A program made the position numbers and the translations under genes. The notes beneath the pieces were generated by a model. It was not told the origin of the DNA. It did not search any database and was given only the letters and a program-made list of their open reading frames with translations. From positions 1 through 64,000 of the forward strand of contig NZ_QNSB01000014.1 of the NCBI RefSeq assembly GCF_003315415.1: a stretch of DNA of 64,000 nt, written 5' to 3'. Below are positions 52,243 through 60,538 of the stretch, in pieces; position 1 is the stretch's first letter; each line of letters starts with the position of its first letter. Origin of the DNA: Brevibacterium sanguinis (GTDB lineage: Bacteria; Actinomycetota; Actinomycetes; Actinomycetales; Brevibacteriaceae).

Positions 52243-52332
52243 ATCTTCCGCTCCCCACAGGATCTGCCTGCATCGACCGCTCACCCGCGCGTCAGACGAG
52301 AGACCGGAAACGGGCGGGCGAACAGAGTGACA

Positions 52333-52350
52333 AGTTACTCGACAGTAACT
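52333..52350 (-). promoter_or_regulatory. Palindromic operator upstream of the ABC-Pip operon
   Basis: AGTTACT-CGAC-AGTAACT is a perfect 7-bp inverted repeat with a 4-bp spacer, 91 bp before the ATPase ATG in a gap of 256 bp. The form suits a TetR or MarR-type regulator. No regulator gene adjoins it; the nearest MarR gene is at 55817. Confidence 0.6.
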
Positions 52351-52484
52351 CTAGTCGCCGAAGCTGAGAATCCGCTTGGGATCTCGTGTGTCGGCATTCA
52401 TACCCTAGCGGCTTCCGGCAGGCCGCCGTCCACTCGATCCTGCTGCCGCGAGCGCCGAGCGGGCGGAGACGACGGTCCTCAACG

Positions 52485-52490
52485 TAGGAT
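52485..52490 (+). promoter_or_regulatory. -10 box of the TDT-family gene
   Basis: TAGGAT ends 8 nt before the ATG at 52499. The nearer ATG at 52493 lies inside the expected start site, so 52499 is preferred. Confidence 0.45.
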
Positions 52491-52498
52491 CGATGACC

Positions 52499-53578
52499 AT
52501 GGGAAGATCCGCAGCCGAGTCCAGGCCCTGGGGCCTGGGTCCCGCCACGGTTCCGCCTGGCTGCTTCGCTTCGGTGATGGCCACCGGCATCATGGCCGTC
52601 GGCGCGCACCTCAAGGGGCTCGACATCCTGTCGATCGCCCTGTTCTTGGTTGCCTGCGTACTCTACGTCTTCTTCCTCGTGCTCATGGCCTGGCGGGCCG
52701 TGGCCCATCGCGAGGCGATGATCGCCGACCTCCACGACCCCGGCAAGGCGTTCGGCTTCTTCACCTTCGTCGCGGCCACGAACGTACTGGCCACGGCGCT
52801 CGAGGGAATCGGTCGCGTGCTGCCCGGAATCGTCCTCTTCACCGTGGGCCTCTCCGCCTGGGTCGTCCTCGGCTACCTCGTCCCCTTCGGGGCGATCCTC
52901 ACCTCACGCTCGCGTCCCGTCCTCAGGAGGGTCAATGGGACGTGGTTCGTCTGGTGCGTGGCCACGCAGTCGGTCGCGGTTGTCGCGACAGGATTGGCTC
53001 AGCAGGTCGCACACGGACACGGGCCCACCGCACTCGGCGCGGCGCTCTCACTCATCGCGATCGGCGCGTGGGCGGTCGGAGTGGGACTCTATGCACTGTG
53101 CGCGGTCTTCGTCAGCCTGCGCGCCCTGCTCTACCGGCTCGGCCCTGACGATCTCGATGCTCCGTATTGGGTGACGATGGGCGCGCTGGCGATCTCGATC
53201 GTCGCTGGATCGCGCATCGTCGTGCTCGACGAGACACCGATGCTCAGCGTCACCCTGCTGCTCATCTCGGGCTCCTCGGCGGCTCTGTGGGCCTTCGCCA
53301 CCTGGCTCATTCCCGCCCTGCTGCTCGCCGGCTGGTGGCGGCACGTCCATCACCGGGTGCCGATGCGCTATTCGGCTGAACTGTGGAGCATGGTCTTCCC
53401 TTTGGGAATGTACTCGGTGGCGAGCATGTACCTCGGGGAAGCAGAATCGATCCCCATCGCCGCCTGGATCGGCGGGCACTGGTACTGGGTCGCGCTCGGA
53501 GTCTGGGCGACCGTCTTCTGCGCTATGACCGCGATCGCTCTCCTCAGCCGTTCCGGACGTCGCACTGCATCCGCCTGA
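52499..53578 (+). CDS. TDT-family (TehA/SLAC1-like) transporter
   Basis: A 359-residue protein with about ten hydrophobic segments, of the tellurite-resistance/dicarboxylate transporter family. TDT proteins include malate carriers, sulfite exporters and the anion channel TehA. Features seen are PPGCFASVMATGIMAVGAHL near the N-terminus, FVAATNVLATALEG, and late GMYSVASMYLGEAESIPIAA. The substrate (dicarboxylate, sulfite or another anion) is not decided. It converges on the DUF805 gene with a 20-bp-stem terminator between. Confidence 0.83.
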   Translation: MGRSAAESRPWGLGPATVPPGCFASVMATGIMAVGAHLKGLDILSIALFLVACVLYVFFLVLMAWRAVAHREAMIADLHDPGKAFGFFTFVAATNVLATALEGIGRVLPGIVLFTVGLSAWVVLGYLVPFGAILTSRSRPVLRRVNGTWFVWCVATQSVAVVATGLAQQVAHGHGPTALGAALSLIAIGAWAVGVGLYALCAVFVSLRALLYRLGPDDLDAPYWVTMGALAISIVAGSRIVVLDETPMLSVTLLLISGSSAALWAFATWLIPALLLAGWWRHVHHRVPMRYSAELWSMVFPLGMYSVASMYLGEAESIPIAAWIGGHWYWVALGVWATVFCAMTAIALLSRSGRRTASA

Positions 53579-53625
53579 GCGGACACCCCCGCCGACCGAC
53601 CGAGGGTCATTCTGAATCGAGACGA

Positions 53626-53686
53626 CGCCGCCTCGTCCGCTGCAGTTCAGACTTCTCGACGTGGAGCTGCAGCGGACGAGGCGGCG
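53626..53686. terminator. Bidirectional terminator, TDT gene/DUF805 gene
   Basis: A perfect 20-bp inverted repeat (53626-53645 with 53667-53686) with a 21-nt spacer between convergent genes. Confidence 0.8.
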
Positions 53687-53733
53687 GCGGGGCGGATTGA
53701 GCCCGGAGAGGACTCAATCACCCTCCGAGTCGC

Positions 53734-54279
53734 TCAGGCTCGGACGTCGAAGCGCTGACCCTCGGGCTTGGGCGGCATGAGCATGAGGACGAGCACGATG
53801 AGCGAGCCGACGCTCGGGATGAGGTTGAGGAAGAACAGGGGCCCGGGGAAGTTCGCGTCGTGGAGCCTGCGCCAAGATACAGCGAGCCATGGGACGAGGA
53901 CAGCGAGGCCGATGAGGCCGCCGAGGACGACACCGATGATCATGATCATCGAGCCCGGACCCGATGCGGCATCAACCGCAGCACTGGACGCGTAGGGATC
54001 GTACGGGTCGACGCTCGCCGCGGAACCGGCCAGCATGGCTCCGCCGATGCCGATGAGGATGCCGGGGACCAATTGCAGCAGGAACGTGAAGAGAGCGACC
54101 CACCAGTACTCGCTGCGGGAGGCACGGCCCGAGAATGTCGCGTACTTCTTGAAGAAGCGCTTGACGGCCTGACCGAATTTGGCGCCATAGAGAGGCAGGG
54201 ACAGATCGTCGGGATTCGTGGCACCGGCGATGGCGGCGCCGGGTCCGGCGGGGTATGCGGGATTCGCGTCGTAGGACAT
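53734..54279 (-). CDS. DUF805 membrane protein
   Basis: A 181-residue DUF805 (YhaH-like) protein. The Tyr/Pro/Ala-rich cytosolic N-terminus is followed by the family motif FSGRASRSEYWW, and about four hydrophobic segments, with the late SWRRLHDANFPGP typical of the family. Function unknown. The ATG at 54279 has AAGG 7 nt upstream; an earlier in-frame ATG would add 21 residues without similarity. Downstream of the MFS transcription unit but separated from it by a 20-bp-stem terminator. Confidence 0.85.
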   Translation of the reverse strand: MSYDANPAYPAGPGAAIAGATNPDDLSLPLYGAKFGQAVKRFFKKYATFSGRASRSEYWWVALFTFLLQLVPGILIGIGGAMLAGSAASVDPYDPYASSAAVDAASGPGSMIMIIGVVLGGLIGLAVLVPWLAVSWRRLHDANFPGPLFFLNLIPSVGSLIVLVLMLMPPKPEGQRFDVRA

Positions 54280-54466
54280 AGCGACCTTCTGGTTGATGTG
54301 CACGGATGCTGCCGTGGCCCGGATCCTCGCGGATGCCGACACCAGCCTGACAGCGAGTCCATTGTTGCATCACAGAAGCCTGAGAGTCGCGTGATCCCGG
54401 CAGATATGTCGAGACTGTGACAAACACTGCAGAACCGTCATACTTCGCACATCCCGCGCCTCAGCA

Positions 54467-54507
54467 CCGACGACCCCTGCGGAACCGGGTTCCGCAGGGG
54501 TCGTCGG
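54467..54507 (-). terminator. Terminator of the marR-MFS operon
   Basis: A perfect 20-bp inverted repeat (54467-54486 with 54488-54507) with a single unpaired central base, 11 bp past the MFS stop. Confidence 0.8.
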
Positions 54508-54518
54508 CAGCCCGAGTC

Positions 54519-55820
54519 TCAGGCGTCTCCCCCGGTCAGCGCGTAGGCCTCGTCGAGCGGCGCCTCCTCGAGGTGACCGTCGACGCGGCGCAGCGCCGTC
54601 CAGCCGAGGCCGAGCACGACGATCGAGGCGAGCACGGCACCGGCGCCGAAGAGGTAGGGCGCACCGGCGCTGATCGACTCGGAGACCGCTCCGGCGACCA
54701 TCGGGGCGATGGCTCCGCCGAGGAACCGCACCCCCGAATACGTGCCCGAGGCGACCGGGCGCGGCAGCTCGCTGACCTCCATGACCGATTCCGTGAACAC
54801 GGTGTTGAGCACGCCGAGCAGCAGGCCCGCGGCGATGACGCAGACGATGATGCCGACGAACGAGTCGACGAGGAATGCCATGGCAGCCAGCAGCGCTGCC
54901 AGCAGGACGAGGGTGAGGACGAGGCTGCGACGGCGGCCGATCCTCTTCGTCAGCAGCGGCGCTCCGAACACCGAGGTGACGGCGAGGCACACACCCCACC
55001 CGAAGAAGACCCAGCCCAGGCCCATCGCGCCGAAGTCCTCCATGCCGCGGGCGTGTGCGGCGGCTTCGACCGGGAACGGGCTGTAGGCGAGGAGGACGAA
55101 GAACCCGAAGTTGTAGAGCAGCGCGGCGATCCCCAGCGTCGCGATGCCGGGATGGGCGAGCGCCCGGAAGGTGGCGCCGAGGCCGATGCGCTCCCCGCCC
55201 GCCGAGGCGATGGATCCGGTCCTGCCGCTCGGCAGCAGCACCATGATCGCGATGAACCCGATGGCCATGAGCACGGCGGTGCCGAAGAACGGGCCGCGCC
55301 AGGAGATCCCTCCGAGCAGGCCGCCGAGCAGCGGACCGGTCGCGATGCCGATGCCCAGCGCCGCCTCGTAGAGGATGATCGCCTTGTCGGCACCGCCCGA
55401 GGCCGCCCCGACGATCGTCGACAGGGCGGTGGAGATGAAGAGCGCGTTGCCGAGGCCCCATCCTGCGCGGAAGCCGATGATCTGGTCGACCGTGCCCGAG
55501 AGTCCGGCGAGCGCGGCGAACGCGACGATGAGGATGAGTCCGATGAGCAGGGTGCTCTTCGCGCCGATGCGCGAGGACACGAAGCTCGTGAAGAACATCA
55601 TGCCGCCGGTGATGAAGAGGTAGCTCGTGAACAGCAGCATCGACTGCGCGGGCGAGGCGTCGAGCTCCGCCGAGATCGCCGGGAGGATCGGGTCGACGAG
55701 CCCGATCCCCATGAAGGCGATGACGCAGGCGAATGCCACCGCCCAGACTGCTCGGGGCTGCCGGAGGACGGATGCCTGTCCGTCCCGGCCTGCGCTTGTG
55801 CTCTGTCTGTCTGTGCTCAC
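54519..55820 (-). CDS. MFS drug-efflux-type transporter
   Basis: A 433-residue major facilitator protein with about 12 hydrophobic segments. N-terminal motif FMGIGLVDPILPAISAEL and the loop RIGAKSTLLIG are typical of the drug:H+ antiporter-1 group, as is GPLLGGLLGGISWRGPFF (motif C region). The GTG start overlaps the marR stop (GTGA), so the pump is translationally coupled to its probable repressor. Substrate unknown. Confidence 0.9.
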   Translation of the reverse strand: MSTDRQSTSAGRDGQASVLRQPRAVWAVAFACVIAFMGIGLVDPILPAISAELDASPAQSMLLFTSYLFITGGMMFFTSFVSSRIGAKSTLLIGLILIVAFAALAGLSGTVDQIIGFRAGWGLGNALFISTALSTIVGAASGGADKAIILYEAALGIGIATGPLLGGLLGGISWRGPFFGTAVLMAIGFIAIMVLLPSGRTGSIASAGGERIGLGATFRALAHPGIATLGIAALLYNFGFFVLLAYSPFPVEAAAHARGMEDFGAMGLGWVFFGWGVCLAVTSVFGAPLLTKRIGRRRSLVLTLVLLAALLAAMAFLVDSFVGIIVCVIAAGLLLGVLNTVFTESVMEVSELPRPVASGTYSGVRFLGGAIAPMVAGAVSESISAGAPYLFGAGAVLASIVVLGLGWTALRRVDGHLEEAPLDEAYALTGGDA

Positions 55821-56296
55821 GTGCTCGGTGTTCCCTTTCTCGATTCTGAGGTGTCCCGGTCCACCGGGTGCTGGTCGGCGAGGTACTCGGTGACGAGACC
55901 GAGTGCCCTGTCCACGCCCACCCGCTCCTCGGCGGACAGCGATCGGAAGTACGGCTCCATCTGCTCGGCGACGAGCGAGCGATGCCCTGCCAGGCGCTCG
56001 CTGCCGGCCTCCGTGAGGGAGAACTGGGACGCTCGCCTGTCGGCCTTGCTCGCGGAGCGCTCGACCAGTCCCTCGGACTCCAATCCGGCCAGGATCTTCG
56101 TCGCGGCCGGCTGGGAGCAGAGGTAGCCCTGGGCGAAGTGCCCGACGCGCACCGGCTGGTACTGCTCGACGACGGCGAGCGCGCGCAGCGAGTTGAGGTC
56201 GCTCTCGTTGCCGATGACCCGGCGCACGGCCCTGGTCAGGCGCGACGAGACGACGACCAGACGCGAGACGAGCTCGCCCGGATCCACATCTTCCAT
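55817..56296 (-). CDS. MarR-family transcriptional regulator
   Basis: A 159-residue winged-helix regulator: the recognition region is HFAQGYLCSQPAATKILAGL followed by the wing SKADRRASQFSLTEAGSERL, typical of MarR proteins that respond to phenolic or drug-like ligands. It overlaps the MFS gene and probably represses both. The promoter (TTGCAA-N18-TATAAA) ends 6 nt before the ATG, so the mRNA is probably leaderless; the A/T-rich promoter DNA at 56300-56325 is a likely operator. Confidence 0.9.
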   Translation of the reverse strand: MEDVDPGELVSRLVVVSSRLTRAVRRVIGNESDLNSLRALAVVEQYQPVRVGHFAQGYLCSQPAATKILAGLESEGLVERSASKADRRASQFSLTEAGSERLAGHRSLVAEQMEPYFRSLSAEERVGVDRALGLVTEYLADQHPVDRDTSESRKGTPST

Positions 56297-56302
56297 AACT
56301 CA

Positions 56303-56332
56303 TTTATATACCTTGGTTATGTACTTTTGCAA
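56303..56332 (-). promoter_or_regulatory. Promoter of the marR-MFS operon
   Basis: On the minus strand, TTGCAA (56332-56327), an 18-bp spacer and TATAAA (56308-56303) lie just before the ATG at 56296. This is the best -35/-10 pair in the window. Confidence 0.7.
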
Positions 56333-56406
56333 GCGGTATCGCGGAGTCCGGGCGCAGCCGTCGTCTCGTGGAATCGCGGCACGTCGGCGTGTTAGTCTGT
56401 GCTCAA

Positions 56407-56530
56407 TATGTTCCGGGGACGGTGAAATTCCGTGCCGGCGGTGACAGTCCGCGACCTGGGTGCACGTCGTGCACCCGGTTGACTCGGTGGAATTCCGAGA
56501 CCGACAGTAAGAGTCTGGATGGGAGGAACA
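56407..56530 (+). ncRNA. FMN riboswitch (RFN element)
   Basis: The conserved RFN blocks are present in order: GTTCCGGGGACGGTGAAATT, CCGGCGGTGACAGTCCGCGA, a variable stem (GGGTGCACGTCGTGCACCC), GACTCGGTGGAATTCCGAGA, CCGACAGT and AGTCTGGATGGGAGGAAC. It binds FMN and reduces expression of the riboflavin operon that follows. A terminator at 56618-56645 is its probable expression platform. A TAGTCT -10 box at 56393-56398 precedes it. Confidence 0.96.
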
Positions 56531-56550
56531 TGGCGACCACGGTCGACTGA
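56530..56550 (+). CDS. Possible six-codon leader ORF (MATTVD)
   Basis: ATG-GCG-ACC-ACG-GTC-GAC-TGA lies directly at the 3' end of the riboswitch, and the aptamer's own GGGAGG provides a Shine-Dalgarno sequence. It may be chance, because that purine block is part of the RFN consensus. Confidence 0.3.
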   Translation: MATTVD

Positions 56551-56617
56551 TCGAGCACTGTCAGCAGTGCCGGCCAGGATTCCGCGGCACCGTGCACATT
56601 GCACCCGCAATCTCCTC

Positions 56618-56645
56618 CCTCCCGGTTCGAGCTGGGAGGTTTTTT
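56618..56645 (+). terminator. Riboswitch expression-platform terminator overlapping the ribD RBS
   Basis: CCTCCC (56618-56623) pairs with GGGAGG (56634-56639), followed by six T (56640-56645). The same GGGAGG is the ribosome-binding site of ribD (ATG at 56648), so the stem can block both transcription and translation when FMN is bound. Confidence 0.85.
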
Positions 56646-56647
56646 CA

Positions 56648-57706
56648 ATGGGTGCGGAGTTCTCCGACCACGAGACCGCTGCGATGGCGGCGGCCCTGCG
56701 TGCTGCCCGCCGCGGCCACCGGGGGGCGAACCCTCTCGTCGGAGCGGCGCTCCTCACTGCCGACGGCCGAACCGTGACCGGATTCCACGCCGGTGCCGGC
56801 GCACCTCATGCCGAGGTCGACGCGATCGCCGAGGCCCGCCGCCTCGGCGTCGACCTCTCCTCATCGACGCTGTTCGTCACCCTGGAACCCTGCTCGCATC
56901 GGGGTCGCACCGGCCCCTGCACGCAGGCGATCCTCGACGCCGGGATCCCCGAGGTCGTCTTCGCGCTCCCCGATTCCCATGCCATCGCCTCCGGTGGCGG
57001 AACTCTCCTCGCCGAGGCGGGGGTGCGCGTCCGCTCGGGACTCGGACGGGACGAATCGGCGGCGCTCAACGCCCGCTGGCGCCTCGCCGTGGGCACCTCC
57101 CGCCCGTTCGTCACCGCGAAGATCGCGCAGAGCCTCGACGGGCGCGCGGCTGCGGCTGACGGGACGAGTCAGTGGATCACCTCGGCGCAGTCGCGCGAAC
57201 ACGCCCACCTCCTGCGGTCACGAGTCGGAGCGATCATCGTCGGCACGGGAACCGCCTCGGCGGACAATCCCCGGCTCAGCGCCCGCGATGCCGACGGACG
57301 CCTGCTGGCATCCCAGCCGCTGCCCGTCGTCATCGGCGTCTCGTCCCTGCCCGCCGCCTCCCACCTGGCCCGCAATCCCAAGACCCTGCATGTGCGCACC
57401 CGCGACGTCCACGCCGCGCTCAGTGAACTCGACGCGCAGGGCATCGAGCACGTCCTCGTCGAAGGAGGGCCGTCCCTGCTCGGCTCGTTCTTCGCCGCCG
57501 GGGTCGTCGACGAGGTCTTCTGCTACCAGGCACCGACGATCCTCGGCCCCGGGCGCTCCTCGCTCGAGGGACTGTCGATCTCCACCCTCGCCGAGTCGAT
57601 CAGCCTGGTCCCGGACGACACGGCCGAGCCCGCCGTGTCCCGGCTGGGACCCGACGTGCTCCTCCACTTCGCGCCCGCACCGCCGGCTCCGACCTTCGCC
57701 ATCTGA
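56648..57706 (+). CDS. ribD: Bifunctional riboflavin deaminase/reductase RibD
   Basis: RibD deaminates and then reduces the pyrimidine intermediate of riboflavin synthesis. The deaminase zinc site is HAEVDAI (about residues 54-60) with PCSHRGRTGPC (about 81-91). The reductase domain starts near residue 150 with TAKIAQSLDGRAAA, and has IIVGTGTASADNP and VLVEGGPSLLGSF. At 352 residues it is a normal two-domain protein. The ATG at 56648 follows the GGGAGG in the terminator stem. First gene of ribD-ribE-ribBA-ribH. Confidence 0.95.
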   Translation: MGAEFSDHETAAMAAALRAARRGHRGANPLVGAALLTADGRTVTGFHAGAGAPHAEVDAIAEARRLGVDLSSSTLFVTLEPCSHRGRTGPCTQAILDAGIPEVVFALPDSHAIASGGGTLLAEAGVRVRSGLGRDESAALNARWRLAVGTSRPFVTAKIAQSLDGRAAAADGTSQWITSAQSREHAHLLRSRVGAIIVGTGTASADNPRLSARDADGRLLASQPLPVVIGVSSLPAASHLARNPKTLHVRTRDVHAALSELDAQGIEHVLVEGGPSLLGSFFAAGVVDEVFCYQAPTILGPGRSSLEGLSISTLAESISLVPDDTAEPAVSRLGPDVLLHFAPAPPAPTFAI

Positions 57707-57766
57707 CCTCCGCACGCCCGGCAGCCGGCTCTCTCATCCATCCGCATCAACCGCACAGGAGGACAC

Positions 57767-58562
57767 GTGTTCACCGGAATCATCGAACGCCTCGGTCGCG
57801 TCGAGGCCATCGAGCTCGGCGCCGACTCGGCCGTCATCACGATCGACGCGGGTGACCTCGTCGCCGATCTCGACCTCGGCGGCTCCCTGGCCGTCAACGG
57901 GGTCTGCCTGACCTCGATCCGCGCCGCGGATGCGACCGGCGCTGACCCCGCAGGCGCGGCTGCCGCCTCCGCGGCGGGGAGCGATGCGGATGCGGCCGGC
58001 GCTGCCCCCTCGGCGGCGGGACGCTTCCGGGCCGAGGTCATGGGCGAGACCCTGCGGCTGACCGGGATCGGATCCCTGGAGGTCGGCGACGAGGTCAACC
58101 TCGAACGCTGCACCCCGGCCTCCGGTCGCCTCGACGGGCATGTCGTCCAGGGCCACGTCGACGGCTGCGGTCAGCTGCTCAGCCGCACCGACCACGACGA
58201 CTGGTCGACGCTGCGCATCGGCATCCCGAACGAGCTCGCCCCCTACACCGCCGTCAAGGGATCGATCGCTCTCAACGGGGTCTCGCTCACCCTGACCGCG
58301 GTCTCCGCGCCGCACGAGGCGAGCTCCTGGGTCGAGGTCGGGCTCATCCCCGCCACGCTGACCCACACCACGTTCGGGAGACTGCCGATCGGCGCTCCCG
58401 TCAACATCGAGGTCGACGTGCTCGCGAAGTACACGGCGCGCCTGCTCTCGTTCCGCACCCCCACGATCTCCCCGCTCACGGGCGGGCCCGCGTCCGCCGG
58501 CGTCCACACCGTCGCCGGCTCCGCGTCCCTCTCCGCCACCCCTACCGCACAAGGAAACGACC

Positions 58563-58570
<8 letters not shown>
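57767..58570 (+). CDS. ribE: Riboflavin synthase alpha chain, with Ala-rich insertion
   Basis: Riboflavin synthase dismutates two lumazines to riboflavin. Two similar barrel halves are seen: MFTGIIERLGRVEAIELG with NGVCLTSI, and VQGHVDGCGQLLSR with NGVSLTLTAV. Usual length is about 200-215 residues; here 267. An Ala/Asp/Gly-rich insertion of about 33 residues (about 49-82) splits NGVCLTSI from FRAEVMGETLRLT and arises from a 60-bp duplication. About 45 further residues form a Ser/Ala-rich C-terminal tail. Stop overlaps the ribBA start by 8 bp. Confidence 0.93.
57926..58009. repeat. 60-bp-period duplication inside ribE
   Basis: A 24-bp segment at 57926-57949 recurs at 57986-58009 with two mismatches, exactly 60 bp apart. 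It adds in-frame Ala-rich residues to riboflavin synthase. Confidence 0.75.
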
Positions 58571-59918
<1,348 letters not shown>

Positions 59919-59988
59919 CTCGGGCCGACCGCCCGCACGACCCGACTTCATCTCGACCGCAGCATCCACCACGACCGAAGGAACACCC

Positions 59989-60465
59989 ATGGCCCATTTC
60001 GGAGCACCCGACATCTCCCTCGACGCCCGCGACCTCTCGGTGGCGATCGTCGCCGCATCCTGGCACACGCAGATCATGGACGGCCTCGTCGCCGGCGCGC
60101 AGCGGGCCGCGGAGGAGGCCGGCGCCCAGACCACCCTCATCCGGGTGCCCGGCAGCTTCGAGCTGCCCGTGGCCGCCGCCCGCCTGGTCCCGCACTTCGA
60201 TGCGGTCGTGGCGCTGGGCGTCGTCATCCGCGGTGGCACACCCCACTTCGACTACGTGTGCCAGGCGGCGACGGACGGACTCAACCGGGTCGCCATCGAC
60301 TCCCGCACACCCGTCGGCTTCGGGGTCCTCACCTGCGACACCGAAGAGCAGGGTCTCGACCGGGCCGGTCTCGAGGGCTCCCGGGAGGACAAGGGGCACG
60401 AGGCGATGACCGCCGCCCTGGCCACCGCCCAGGTCCTCGCCGACTACCCGCTCACGCAAGCTTGA
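59989..60465 (+). CDS. ribH: 6,7-dimethyl-8-ribityllumazine synthase
   Basis: Lumazine synthase condenses the RibD product with DHBP; the 60-mer shell commonly encloses riboflavin synthase. The 158-residue protein has [52 protein letters not shown] and the late [15 protein letters not shown] motif. Last gene of the FMN-riboswitch operon; its stop lies at the first base of the terminator stem. Confidence 0.97.
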   Translation: MAHFGAPDISLDARDLSVAIVAASWHTQIMDGLVAGAQRAAEEAGAQTTLIRVPGSFELPVAAARLVPHFDAVVALGVVIRGGTPHFDYVCQAATDGLNRVAIDSRTPVGFGVLTCDTEEQGLDRAGLEGSREDKGHEAMTAALATAQVLADYPLTQA

Positions 60466-60520
60466 TCACATTTGGTGCTATACATCTGATTCAAAACAGA
60501 TGTATAGCACCAAATGTGAT
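60465..60520. terminator. 24-bp perfect inverted repeat, ribH/poxB
   Basis: 60465-60488 and 60497-60520 are perfect inverted copies with an 8-nt loop, between convergent ribH and poxB. The stem is unusually A/T-rich for this genome. A bidirectional terminator is likely. Confidence 0.85.
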
Positions 60521-60538
60521 GGAAGTTCGGCGACGACC

